From positions 1-56,485 of the forward strand of contig CAKQDL010000008.1 of assembly GCA_934229395.1 (NCBI GenBank): 56,485 bases of DNA. The letters are read 5' to 3'. Within the stretch, counting starts at the first letter, position 1; every line of letters starts with the position of its first letter. Under the pieces are notes generated by a model. It was not told the DNA's origin. It searched no databases and saw only the letters and a program-made list of their open reading frames with translations. This document shows, piece after piece, positions 32,899 to 41,866 of this stretch. This stretch comes from an uncultured Peptococcaceae bacterium (GTDB taxonomy: Bacteria; Bacillota; Peptococcia; Peptococcales; Peptococcaceae). A program made the position numbers and the translations under genes.

Positions 32899-34278
32899 TT
32901 ATTGCTGAGTGGTTGTGCCATCAGCAGGCGTTGTGCTATCTGTGGTGTCTGTTGCTGTAGCGTTTTCTGCATCAGTATCTGTTTGATTCTCTGTTGACGC
33001 ATCTGCACTATTCTCTTGCGTTGTCGTATTGGTTTGGGCGCTGTTGTTTGCTGCTTGCGTGCTGCCTGCTGCCTCTGTTGCGCTCTTTTCTGTATTGGCT
33101 TCAATGTATTGAGCCAGCTCTTCATCGGTCAAGCTTTCATAGCCTTTTTTGACCACAACGGGCGATTTTTCGGAGCGTACATCTATGGCACCAATTTCAT
33201 CCTCTATCAAATCGCTGAGCACCACCTGGTTGATGATGTCTTCTAAAATTTTCATGCGCTTTTCGATGTTTTTGGTATCGCCAATGCGAATTTCTAGCCC
33301 CTGGCTTGTATAGGCCAAAATGTTGTTGGTGTCTTTGATGTTGAGCTCTTGAATCATGGTTAGAAGCTCGTCGCTGCAAGCGTTAACGATATCAAGGGCC
33401 ATGGTGAAGCGCTCGCTGTTTTTGAAGGTGCCGCCAAGCTCTGGGACCTCATCCATGGTGAATCCTGTGATGATTGGAAACCCGTCCTTGCTTAGGGTGG
33501 CGTCTTTATCTAGGAGGATGCCATCCTTGCTGAAGGACAAATATTTGCCACCACTCAGGAGAACGCCGGCTGGCTCTCTTTCTTGCACAACGATTTCTAT
33601 GTAGTGTGGAAGATGGCGCTTGATTTCCACATTTTCCACGTAAGGGTTTGTCTTAATGGCCTCTTCTGCTTGGGCGGTTTTGTAAAGCAGGAGGTTTTTC
33701 CCAATCGGTGCGCCAGCAAGACGCTCGACCTCTGCTTCGTCTACATATTTGAGGTTAGATATTTCTACGCGGTCAATGTTCATAATAGGCCCGAGCATCA
33801 AGACAAAGCCGGCGGTGAAGAACACGAGGAAGACCAAGAAAACCACAAAGGCTGCTGGTACATTGCTTTCCTTGGGCGCCTCTGGTTGTTTTTTTGCTGT
33901 TTTTTTTCTCTCTGGCTTGGCTTGAGGCGCTGCTTCTTTTGCCAGCTTGCGCTTTTGCGCACGTTTTGCACCTTGCCTTGGCGCCTCGCTGGCCGTTTTT
34001 TCTGGTGTAGCCGCGCGTGCTCTTTGCATTCTAGTAGATGCGCCAGCGTTCAAATCGTTGATGCGGCGTTCAAAGCCTCTCGCCTCTATGCTGCTGCCCT
34101 CATCCTGAGCAACTTGGGCAGATTTTTTCTCTTGCTCTTCGTTGTAGCGTTCGCGCAAGTTGCGTTCGCGATATTTTTTTGCCTCTGCTTCGCTTTCGTA
34201 GGCCAAATATTCCTCTGGAATATGAACATCTTCGCTTTTTACTTTGGGCCCTCTGTCTTTTTGTTTAAATAGTTTCAA
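32899..34278 (-). CDS. ftsQ: Cell division protein FtsQ/DivIB with long terminal tails
   Basis: A 459-residue single-pass membrane protein, long for the family (about 250-300). Residues 1-140 form a charged, probably disordered cytoplasmic region. The transmembrane helix is at about 141-164 (AFVVFLVFLVFFTAGFVLML), then POTRA (IDRVEISNLKYVDEAEVERL) and the FtsQ beta domain to about 395. A serine/threonine/asparagine/glutamine-rich tail of about 65 residues ends in ADGTTTQQ. The start is TTG (34276-34278) after GAGGT. FtsQ links FtsL/FtsB to the septal synthase. Confidence 0.93.
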   Translation of the reverse strand: MKLFKQKDRGPKVKSEDVHIPEEYLAYESEAEAKKYRERNLRERYNEEQEKKSAQVAQDEGSSIEARGFERRINDLNAGASTRMQRARAATPEKTASEAPRQGAKRAQKRKLAKEAAPQAKPERKKTAKKQPEAPKESNVPAAFVVFLVFLVFFTAGFVLMLGPIMNIDRVEISNLKYVDEAEVERLAGAPIGKNLLLYKTAQAEEAIKTNPYVENVEIKRHLPHYIEIVVQEREPAGVLLSGGKYLSFSKDGILLDKDATLSKDGFPIITGFTMDEVPELGGTFKNSERFTMALDIVNACSDELLTMIQELNIKDTNNILAYTSQGLEIRIGDTKNIEKRMKILEDIINQVVLSDLIEDEIGAIDVRSEKSPVVVKKGYESLTDEELAQYIEANTEKSATEAAGSTQAANNSAQTNTTTQENSADASTENQTDTDAENATATDTTDSTTPADGTTTQQ

Positions 34279-34310
34279 ATGACCTCAACCTTTTCTTGTT
34301 TCGTATGCGC

Positions 34311-35690
34311 TTAGGAACGTTTTTCGCTCAATGCCTTTACAATAAGCGGTGCTTGCTTCCATACAGAGCCAGCGCCCAAAACGAGCACCATATCTCCCGC
34401 TTGGAGCTTTTCAATAAAGCCGTTGACCAAGTATTCCTCGCTGACCACGCGCGCGTGCTTATCGGGGTCTACCATGTCGGCAATAAGCTGACTGGACACG
34501 CCTTCAATTGGCGCTTCGCCTGCTGGATACACGTCCAAAAGGGCCACTTCGTCGGCGAGTGATAAGGCCGCTGCAAAATCCTTGGCCAAAAATTGGGTGC
34601 GAGAATAACGATGTGGTTGGAAAATGGCCACGAGGCGACCATCATGAGCGGAACGTGCTGCCTCAAGGGTTGCTCTGATTTCTGTTGGATGGTGGGCATA
34701 GTCGTCATACACGTCGATGTTGTCCACGGTGCCTTGGTGCTGGAAGCGGCGGCGGGTGCCCTTAAATTCCTTCAAGGCCTTGGCAATGTCTTCAAAAGCC
34801 AAGCCTGCATCAAGACCAACAACCACAGCTGCAGTGGCATTTGAAACGTTGTGCTTACCTGGCACCTGGAGCTCAATATGACCAATGAAGCGATCGCCGT
34901 TATAAATATCGGCTTCGTTTTTCATGCCTGTTTGTTTGTGGTTCAAAATGCGGTACTGACTTCTTTCGTGGAAGCCATAGGTTTTCATTGGTACTGGAGA
35001 TTGGGCGGCAATGGCGAAGGATTCGTCGTTGTCGGCGCAAAGAAGGCAGCGCCCATTTGGGTTGGTCATGTGCAAGAAGCGTTTAAAGATATCGCGGATT
35101 TCGTTGATGTCCTTGTAATGATCGAGATGGTCCTCTTCAATGTTGGTAATCACGGTGTACCAAGGCAGGAGGTTGACAAAGCTGCCATCGCTTTCATCGG
35201 CTTCGGCCACAAACCATTCGCCCTTACCGTTTTTGGCGTTGGAGCCAATTTCGCTGATTACGCCACCAACAACGATGGTTGGATCAAGGCCGCATTTTTC
35301 AAAGCAAAGGGCAATCATGGACGAGGTGGTGGTTTTGCCGTGGGAGCCAGCTACGCAAATGGCCTTTTGGCTTTGCATGAGGTAGCCGAGCATTTCGGAG
35401 CGGTGTACCACTGGAATGCCGAGTTCAAGAGCGGCTTGGTATTCTACATTGTTTTCCTTAATGGCTGTGGAGCGCACAACCACGTCAATATCTGAGGTGA
35501 TGTTTTCCTTCTTTTGTGGAATATGAATGGTTGCACCACGGCTTCTGAGCATTTGCACTTGGTCAGACTCGTTCAAATCTGAACCAGAAATGATGAAATC
35601 ACGTTCTAGCATGACTTCGGCAATGGCGCTCATGCCAATGCCACCTATACCAATAAAGTGAACGTGTTTAAAAGTTTTTGTATTGTCCAT
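34311..35690 (-). CDS. murC: UDP-N-acetylmuramate--L-alanine ligase
   Basis: A 459-residue Mur ligase that adds L-alanine to UDP-MurNAc. The N-terminal nucleotide-sugar motif is HFIGIGGIGMSAIAEVM, the ATP loop is GSHGKTTTSSM, and the C-terminal domain includes AIFQPHRYSRTQFLAKDFA. The ATG at 35688-35690 is preferred: GAGG lies 8 nt upstream, and the in-frame GTG at 35697-35699 is inside that site. It lies between murG and ftsQ. Confidence 0.97.
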   Translation of the reverse strand: MDNTKTFKHVHFIGIGGIGMSAIAEVMLERDFIISGSDLNESDQVQMLRSRGATIHIPQKKENITSDIDVVVRSTAIKENNVEYQAALELGIPVVHRSEMLGYLMQSQKAICVAGSHGKTTTSSMIALCFEKCGLDPTIVVGGVISEIGSNAKNGKGEWFVAEADESDGSFVNLLPWYTVITNIEEDHLDHYKDINEIRDIFKRFLHMTNPNGRCLLCADNDESFAIAAQSPVPMKTYGFHERSQYRILNHKQTGMKNEADIYNGDRFIGHIELQVPGKHNVSNATAAVVVGLDAGLAFEDIAKALKEFKGTRRRFQHQGTVDNIDVYDDYAHHPTEIRATLEAARSAHDGRLVAIFQPHRYSRTQFLAKDFAAALSLADEVALLDVYPAGEAPIEGVSSQLIADMVDPDKHARVVSEEYLVNGFIEKLQAGDMVLVLGAGSVWKQAPLIVKALSEKRS

Positions 35691-35705
35691 CTCTGTCACC
35701 TCAAA

Positions 35706-36815
35706 TTATTTTTCAAAGCCTTCTACGAGCATCATAATATCATTCAACGCATCTGGGCGGGCCAAGGAGGCCATGCCCTTTTTCTTGCTTTCGTAGTAGG
35801 CGTCATCTTCTAAGAATTTTTTGAGTGCCGCAAGCAGCTTTGGCACTGTCATTTCATCGTCCAAAATCATTTCGCCACCACCTGCATCAACAACGGCTTG
35901 TGCATTGAACTGTTGGTGGTTGTCGCTGGCGTATGGGTAAGGCACCAAAATGCCTGGCAGGCCACAACTGGCAATTTCGGCCAAGAAGGTGGCACCAGCG
36001 CGGCCAATGATGACATCGGCAGCAGCCAGGGCGTGTGGCATATCGTGAGAGTATTCCAAGAAACATAAGCGTTCATTAGAAAGAAGGGCGCCGTCGCTCT
36101 CTTTAATTAGAAGGCTTGTTTCTACATAGCCGTTTTTACCGGTGATAAAAATAACCTGCACGTTTTCGCTAGCAAGCATACCAGAAAGCGCCAAGGCGCA
36201 AACGCGGTTGATGGTTCTAGCGCCACGGCTCCCGCCGGTAATCAGTACGGTTTTCTTATTTGGATCGAGGCCAAATTTTTTGCAGCCCTCTTCCTTAGTC
36301 ACCTGGCCAATATCCTCGCGCACTGGTAGACCCGTGAGCACAGTTTCCTTGGCTTTGGCAAAAAAGCGTGACGCTCCAGGGTAATTAATCATGACCTTGT
36401 CGACACGCCCTGCCAGCATACGGTTGGTCATGCCCGGATAGGCATTTTGCTCGTGAATCATGGTTGGAATGTTGGCTACGCTCGCCATAAGCACCGTTGG
36501 CCCGCAAACGAAGCCGCCTGTGCCAATAACAAGGTCTGGCTTAAAGTCTTTGATGTAGCGCTTGGCATCCACCAAGCCCTTGGCATTGACAAAGAGTGAC
36601 TTGATCAATTCTGGCGTTGGCTTTCTAGGTAAGCCCTTTGCAGAAATGGTTTTAAAAGGAATTTTTGTTGTCGGCACTATGGTGTTTTCTAGCCCATTGT
36701 CACAGCCGATGTATAAAACCTCGCTTCCTGGCATGGTTTCCAGAATTCTCTGAGCAATGGCAAGGGCTGGGTAAATATGCCCCCCTGTACCGCCACCAGC
36801 TACAATCACTCTCAT
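35706..36815 (-). CDS. murG: MurG glycosyltransferase (lipid II synthesis)
   Basis: A 369-residue GT-B enzyme that transfers GlcNAc from UDP-GlcNAc to lipid I, giving lipid II at the inner face of the membrane. The N-terminal glycine loop is GGGTGGHIYPALA, the second is TGGSRGARTIN, and the C-terminal donor site includes GRAGATFLAEIASCGLPGIL. The ATG at 36813-36815 follows GGTGGGA; an upstream TTG would begin in that site. It is 15 nt from murC. Confidence 0.97.
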   Translation of the reverse strand: MRVIVAGGGTGGHIYPALAIAQRILETMPGSEVLYIGCDNGLENTIVPTTKIPFKTISAKGLPRKPTPELIKSLFVNAKGLVDAKRYIKDFKPDLVIGTGGFVCGPTVLMASVANIPTMIHEQNAYPGMTNRMLAGRVDKVMINYPGASRFFAKAKETVLTGLPVREDIGQVTKEEGCKKFGLDPNKKTVLITGGSRGARTINRVCALALSGMLASENVQVIFITGKNGYVETSLLIKESDGALLSNERLCFLEYSHDMPHALAAADVIIGRAGATFLAEIASCGLPGILVPYPYASDNHQQFNAQAVVDAGGGEMILDDEMTVPKLLAALKKFLEDDAYYESKKKGMASLARPDALNDIMMLVEGFEK

Positions 36816-36833
36816 ATATCGTCCCACCAATCT

Positions 36834-38510
36834 TTATTTTTTCGCAGCTCTCTTGGCTGCTGACTCTTTTTTCTTCTCTTTGTTGGCATAGCGCGACATA
36901 TTCAACAGAATGCCCACAATGCCTAGGGTAATCATGAGGGAAGTACCGCCATAGCTAATAAATGGCAAGGTAATCCCCGTTACAGGCAAGACACCAACGG
37001 CAACACCCATGTTAATCAAAGCCTGTACAACAATAATGGCTGCAGCCCCAAAGGCCAAATAGGATTTGAAATTATCCTCAATTCTCGTGGCAATCCAAAA
37101 GCCGCGCCATGCAAAGGCCAAAAAGAGGCCCAAAACCAGAAGAGCACCAATAATACCAAGCTCTTCACCAATAACAGAATAAATAAAGTCTGTGTGCATC
37201 CCCGGCAAATACAAAAGCTTTTGCCCGCTATTGCCAATGCCCACGCCAAACAAACCGCCAGAGCCAAAGGCATAGAGGCTTTGTACCAGCTGATACGCCG
37301 AGCCTGTAGACGCATCGGCATCGGTTTGGCTCAAAAAGCCGATGATACGGTTGATGCGGTAAGGCTCTTGAATGCAGGCAGCAACAACGCCCAAAAGACA
37401 GGCTGCAAAGACACCTGCAATGGCGCGCACACCAATACCTGCAATAATAAACATGGCAAAGCAACCGCCAAAAATAGCCAAAGCTGAACCCAAGTCTTCT
37501 GTAGCAATAACCACCAAAGTCAGGAGCATAAGGACAAAGACAAAAAGGTTTTCGCGCGATTTGACCACATCATAAGGGCTATTTTTAATAAGGTCCGCCG
37601 TACAAACAATCATCAAAGGCTTGGCCATTTCAGATGGTGTGAAGCGAATCCCAGCAATGGTAATCCAGCGCGTGGCACCCAAGGTTTCTTCGCCCTTAAA
37701 AATGGTCACAACAACCAGGGCCGCTACAGCCAAAAGGGCAATCGGCGCCAGCTTTCTAATGATTTCTGGTGAAATGTAGGTTGCTACCACCATTAGCCCA
37801 AGGCCAAGGATCGCCGAGGCCCCTTGGCGAATGAAATAAGAAAAGGCACTGCCATATTCAAGCAAGGAGCGGTAGCTGCTGGCCGAAAAAACCATGACAA
37901 GGCCTATGACCAAAAGGGCCACAGCAATTTCCAAAGCCAAAAAGTCAGGCGCTCCCTGGGCGCTTTTATCCTTTGGAAAAAGCGCAGAAACAGTTTCCGC
38001 CGTTTGTTCCTTGACATTTGGCTTTTGCAGCTTGCTTTTGGAGGTGTCTACATTTTTTGGCACAATGCGTTTTCGCGGCGCGCTAGGCGCCGTTTCTCTG
38101 TACTCATCGTCATACTCGCCGTATTGAATTTCCTTTTGGCGCTCTTTTTCTAGCTGACGCGCGCGCGCACGCTCTTGAATGCTCGGCTCACGGCTGTTGC
38201 CCATATACATGGCCTGATGCATGGACGCATTGGCCTGTTTTACTTGGGCATTTTCTAGGCGTCTTTTTGCCTCGCTGGCGCTCTTTGCATTTGTGAGCGG
38301 GCGAGGCTTATTTGTGCCGTTTGTCTGTGTTTGCCCTTGCGCACTGGCCTTACCATCTTGCACGGCGTCCTGCACCTCTGGTGCCTTGTAGCGCTCGGTG
38401 CGGGTATTGGTCCGCTCGTCCGGACCCGGTTTTTCATAATGAGGATGTTTGCGCGGCAAGCGGTTGTTTGTCGCGAATTGACCCTTGTTTTGATTATTCT
38501 TGTATTGCAT
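36834..38510 (-). CDS. ftsW: FtsW/SpoVE-type SEDS glycosyltransferase with long N-terminal extension
   Basis: A 558-residue protein. Residues about 188-545 form the ten-segment SEDS core, which polymerises lipid II into glycan strands, with family elements GLGLMVVATYISPEI, EDLGSALAIFGGCFAMF and GITLPFISYGGTSLM. The first 188 or so residues are an unusual hydrophilic, glutamine-, arginine- and asparagine-rich extension predicted to be disordered and cytoplasmic. Usual family length is about 360-420. Its start overlaps the murD end by 17 nt, so they are translationally coupled. FtsW and SpoVE cannot be separated by sequence alone here. Confidence 0.93.
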   Translation of the reverse strand: MQYKNNQNKGQFATNNRLPRKHPHYEKPGPDERTNTRTERYKAPEVQDAVQDGKASAQGQTQTNGTNKPRPLTNAKSASEAKRRLENAQVKQANASMHQAMYMGNSREPSIQERARARQLEKERQKEIQYGEYDDEYRETAPSAPRKRIVPKNVDTSKSKLQKPNVKEQTAETVSALFPKDKSAQGAPDFLALEIAVALLVIGLVMVFSASSYRSLLEYGSAFSYFIRQGASAILGLGLMVVATYISPEIIRKLAPIALLAVAALVVVTIFKGEETLGATRWITIAGIRFTPSEMAKPLMIVCTADLIKNSPYDVVKSRENLFVFVLMLLTLVVIATEDLGSALAIFGGCFAMFIIAGIGVRAIAGVFAACLLGVVAACIQEPYRINRIIGFLSQTDADASTGSAYQLVQSLYAFGSGGLFGVGIGNSGQKLLYLPGMHTDFIYSVIGEELGIIGALLVLGLFLAFAWRGFWIATRIEDNFKSYLAFGAAAIIVVQALINMGVAVGVLPVTGITLPFISYGGTSLMITLGIVGILLNMSRYANKEKKKESAAKRAAKK

Positions 38511-39855
38511 ACTCTCTCACCAATTTTTTGAAGAGATCGCCTCTTTGTTCAAAGTTGTCAAACATATCCCAGCTAGCACACGCAGGTGACAAGAGAACCA
38601 CATCGCCCTTTTGGGCCAAATCATGCGCCTTTGCCACAGCATCCTCAAAGCCATCGGCCACCACATAGTCGCTGTAATCGGTGCGCGTGAAGGCATCGAT
38701 AAAATCGTCAATGGCTTGGCCCACCAGAACAATCTTGCGGCAATGCGCACGCATGAGTGGTACCAAATCGGTAAAATCGCTGCCTTTGTTTTTTCCGCCA
38801 GCAATGAGCACAATTGGACGTTCGCCATAGGAGCCCAAAGCTTTTTCGGTGGAATCTGGATTGGTGCCTTTTGAGTCGTTCACATAGAGCACGCCATCAA
38901 TATCACCACATGGCTCCATGCGGTGCGCCACGCCTGTGAAGGCCTTGAGGCGGGCGTTAATGATGTCCTTATCTTGGCCCATCAGCAGTGCGGCCAAGGA
39001 AGCAGCCATGGCGTTTTGCAAATTGTGCGCGCCTACAATGCCAATTTCATCGGCACGGATGAGGGTTTGCGCTTCGTCTGCTGCGTTTAGTGCATACTTG
39101 ACTTCACCCTCTTCTAGCCACATACCTTCTTTGAGGATATCCTTTTGGCTAAAGAAATACACGCGCGCGTGCGCATCCTTTTCCATTAGAGCCACCATAG
39201 CGTCGTCTTTGTTTAATAGGAGGTAGTCGCCCTCACCTTGGTTTTTAAAGATGTTTGCCTTAGCCGCGGCGTAGCCTTCCATGGTTTTGTGACGGTCGAG
39301 GTGGTCTGGCGTAAGGTTCATGATGCAGGCCACCTTTGGACGAAAAGCATCGACGCTCTCAAGCTGGAAGGAGCTCATTTCTGCCACAACCACATCATCC
39401 TTTGTCATTTGTGGGCATTGGCTCACAAGAGGCAGGCCAATGTTGCCACCAGCGACCACCTTGCGGCCTTCCTTTCCCAAAAGAAGGGCTGCGAGGGTTG
39501 TGGTGGTGGTTTTACCATTGGTGCCGGTAATGGCTACAAATGGCACCTCGCTGTGGCGGAAGGCAAGCTCCGGCTCGCTGATGACTGGAATACCGAGCGC
39601 CTTTGCGCGCACCACCGGAGGTATGGTGAGCGGAATTCCTGGGCTCATCACAATGAGCGCCGGATTAATCTCGTCCACATTTGGCTGTTCGCCCCATACA
39701 TAGGAAATAGACGCATGCCCAAGCTGCGCCTCTACCTTTTGTGCAATATTTGTGTTCATGTCACTAAGGACAATGCTTTTGCCAATAGATTGTAAGTATT
39801 CAGCGCTTGCAATCCCGCTTCGCGCTGCACCAATAATAAGTATCGTTTTTTCCAC
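38494..39855 (-). CDS. murD: UDP-N-acetylmuramoyl-L-alanine--D-glutamate ligase
   Basis: A 453-residue Mur ligase that adds D-glutamate. N-terminal LIIGAARSGIASAEYL, ATP loop GTNGKTTTTTLAALL, and the C-terminal element LLSPACASWDMFDNFEQRGD match the family. The start is GTG (39853-39855) after GGAGG. It lies between mraY and ftsW. Confidence 0.97.
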   Translation of the reverse strand: MEKTILIIGAARSGIASAEYLQSIGKSIVLSDMNTNIAQKVEAQLGHASISYVWGEQPNVDEINPALIVMSPGIPLTIPPVVRAKALGIPVISEPELAFRHSEVPFVAITGTNGKTTTTTLAALLLGKEGRKVVAGGNIGLPLVSQCPQMTKDDVVVAEMSSFQLESVDAFRPKVACIMNLTPDHLDRHKTMEGYAAAKANIFKNQGEGDYLLLNKDDAMVALMEKDAHARVYFFSQKDILKEGMWLEEGEVKYALNAADEAQTLIRADEIGIVGAHNLQNAMAASLAALLMGQDKDIINARLKAFTGVAHRMEPCGDIDGVLYVNDSKGTNPDSTEKALGSYGERPIVLIAGGKNKGSDFTDLVPLMRAHCRKIVLVGQAIDDFIDAFTRTDYSDYVVADGFEDAVAKAHDLAQKGDVVLLSPACASWDMFDNFEQRGDLFKKLVREYAIQE

Positions 39856-39872
39856 AATGTGCCTCCTTCAGC

Positions 39873-40832
39873 CTAAAGCAATGCGGTCCAAAATAGAGCT
39901 ACACCAATAACGCTCGTGATGAGTGTGATGATGCTAAAAAGCATTACCACTTGATTTTCACTGCGACCACCCAGCTCAAAATGGTGGTGCAAAGGTGCCA
40001 TGCGGAAAACACGGCGTTTCTTTGTTTTATACACAGCCACTTGAATGATATCGCTAACAGACTCCATCATATAGGTGAAACAAATCACCGGAATAAGGAG
40101 CTCGGTCTTTGTCACCATCGAAAGGCCAACGACCATACCACCTATAAAGAAGCTCCCTGTATCGCCCATAAAGACGCGCGCTGGGTGGCGGTTGTAGAAA
40201 AGAAAGGCCAAGAGCGCGCCAATCATAACAGCTACAACAATGAGAGAGCTTGGCTCATTGTAGAGCTTCACAATGGCAAAGAAAGCCAAGAAGATGATAA
40301 CACTGACCGTTGTAAGAAGGCCGTCCAGGCCGTCTGTGAGATTGGCACTGTTTGTGGTACCGATGATGATAAAAATCATCAGTGGCCAATAAAGAACGCC
40401 TACAGGCAGCACCGTGTTAAAAAGTGGCACCCAAAAAGCGCTCACGTTCATATCTAAACTTTTTGCCCAAAAAATGATGGCTACAGCCGCCAAGAGTTGA
40501 AGGGCAATTTTTTGCTTTGGCGTGAGGCCTTCGTTGTGATGCATCACAATTTTAATGGCATCGTCTGCTAGGCCAATGGCCCCAAAAAGAAAGGCCGAGC
40601 CAACAATGAACCAGGTTACGCCAGTGAATTGGCGCATAGCAAGGAGCGCTACCACCACAGTAATCATAAACAAAATCCCACCCATGGTAGGTGTCCCTGA
40701 TTTTTTCTGGTGACTTTTTGGCCCTTCCTCACGAATGGATTGACCAAATTTCAAGTTGTGTAATACTGGAATCATAAAATGACCCACGATAAGCCCAATG
40801 ACAAGGCTCACAATAAAACCTACTGCCCACAT
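39873..40832 (-). CDS. mraY: Phospho-MurNAc-pentapeptide translocase MraY
   Basis: A 319-residue membrane enzyme with about ten transmembrane helices that makes lipid I from undecaprenyl phosphate. Conserved cytoplasmic elements are KKSGTPTMGGILFM, GLADDAIKI (the DDxxK motif), NLTDGLDGL and the histidine cluster APLHHHFELGG. GGAGGAAC precedes the ATG. It is preceded in the operon by the P1/S58 peptidase gene rather than directly by murF. Confidence 0.97.
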   Translation of the reverse strand: MWAVGFIVSLVIGLIVGHFMIPVLHNLKFGQSIREEGPKSHQKKSGTPTMGGILFMITVVVALLAMRQFTGVTWFIVGSAFLFGAIGLADDAIKIVMHHNEGLTPKQKIALQLLAAVAIIFWAKSLDMNVSAFWVPLFNTVLPVGVLYWPLMIFIIIGTTNSANLTDGLDGLLTTVSVIIFLAFFAIVKLYNEPSSLIVVAVMIGALLAFLFYNRHPARVFMGDTGSFFIGGMVVGLSMVTKTELLIPVICFTYMMESVSDIIQVAVYKTKKRRVFRMAPLHHHFELGGRSENQVVMLFSIITLITSVIGVALFWTALL

Positions 40833-40853
40833 GCTATTGTTCCTCCGATTAGT

Positions 40854-41843
40854 TTAGTTTTTGCTGCTCTTTACATCCCTCAAGGCTGGCACCCCATAGG
40901 CGCCTTCAGCTGCTCTAATGGCGCGACGAATGGCCTGCTCCATGGCATAGGCACACGCCACCCCTGCAAGGTTCACATCACTTGCCACTTCGCCCACACT
41001 AAGAGCGAAAATGCTGTCGCCATCTGCTGTGGTGTTGACCGGTGAAATGGCACGCACCACACCATTGGACGCAAGGGCTGCAATTTTTTTAAGTTCTGTT
41101 TTGTTGAATTTGCCATTGGTCACAACGGCGCCAATGGTGGTATTGGTGGTGGCATTTGCTGCCCCACCCAAGATTTTCATCATCTCGTCACTATGCTCAA
41201 GCATCATCATGCGTGAGCTCATAAAGCCTTCTCCATTTGGATTGCGAAGACCGGCCAAAACATTGCCCTCTTCGTCTAAAACATCCCCTAGGGCATTGAC
41301 GGCCACAATGGCCCCAACCTCTAGCTCACCCAAGCGCACGGCAAAGGTCCCTAGGCCAGCTTTGGTCATATACGCCTCGCCCAAAAGCTTGCCCACAGTG
41401 GCGCCTGTACCTACACCAAAGTTGCCTTCTTTAACGGTTGGATTGCCTTCGGCATGAACGCAAGCCTCATAGCCCATTTCTTTGTCTGGGCGGATGTTTT
41501 GGCCACACTCAAGGTCAAAAATACACGCCTGCACCACAAGAGGCACAATGGCATCGCCAACAGGCAAGCCTACGCCGTGTTCCTCTAAGTATTGCATCAC
41601 ACCGCCGGCAGCATCGAGCCCATAGGCACTACCGCCACTGAGCACCACAGCGTGGATGCTGTCGCACGCTGCCACTGGGTTTAGGAGCTCGCTTTCGCGG
41701 CTCGCTGGGCCACCGCCACGCACATCTACACTGCAAGGCGACGGCTTATCGCAAAGAATCACCGTACAACCTGTGCCAGCTTCTAAGTTTTCGCTGCTAC
41801 CGATGCGAAAGCCCTTCATATCCTGCAAACGCATTTCTTCCAT
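40854..41843 (-). CDS. P1/S58 family (DmpA-type) aminopeptidase inserted in the dcw cluster
   Basis: A 329-residue protein of the DmpA/P1 family, N-terminal-nucleophile aminopeptidases and esterases that mature by self-cleavage. Family elements are VDVRGGGPASRE, VVLSGGSAYGLDAAGGVMQY, EGNFGVGTGATVGKL and NTTIGAVVTN (234-243), the last at the place of the self-cleavage and nucleophile residue (Thr235 or Thr236). Characterised relatives release N-terminal L-amino acids or act on D-amino acid amides and esters. No signal peptide is seen, so it is cytoplasmic. It lies between murF and mraY with 20-30 nt gaps, an unusual location. A role in peptidoglycan peptide turnover is possible but unproven. 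Confidence 0.9.
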   Translation of the reverse strand: MEEMRLQDMKGFRIGSSENLEAGTGCTVILCDKPSPCSVDVRGGGPASRESELLNPVAACDSIHAVVLSGGSAYGLDAAGGVMQYLEEHGVGLPVGDAIVPLVVQACIFDLECGQNIRPDKEMGYEACVHAEGNPTVKEGNFGVGTGATVGKLLGEAYMTKAGLGTFAVRLGELEVGAIVAVNALGDVLDEEGNVLAGLRNPNGEGFMSSRMMMLEHSDEMMKILGGAANATTNTTIGAVVTNGKFNKTELKKIAALASNGVVRAISPVNTTADGDSIFALSVGEVASDVNLAGVACAYAMEQAIRRAIRAAEGAYGVPALRDVKSSKN

Positions 41844-41866
41844 GTTAGGAACCTCCCTTAGGCGGT

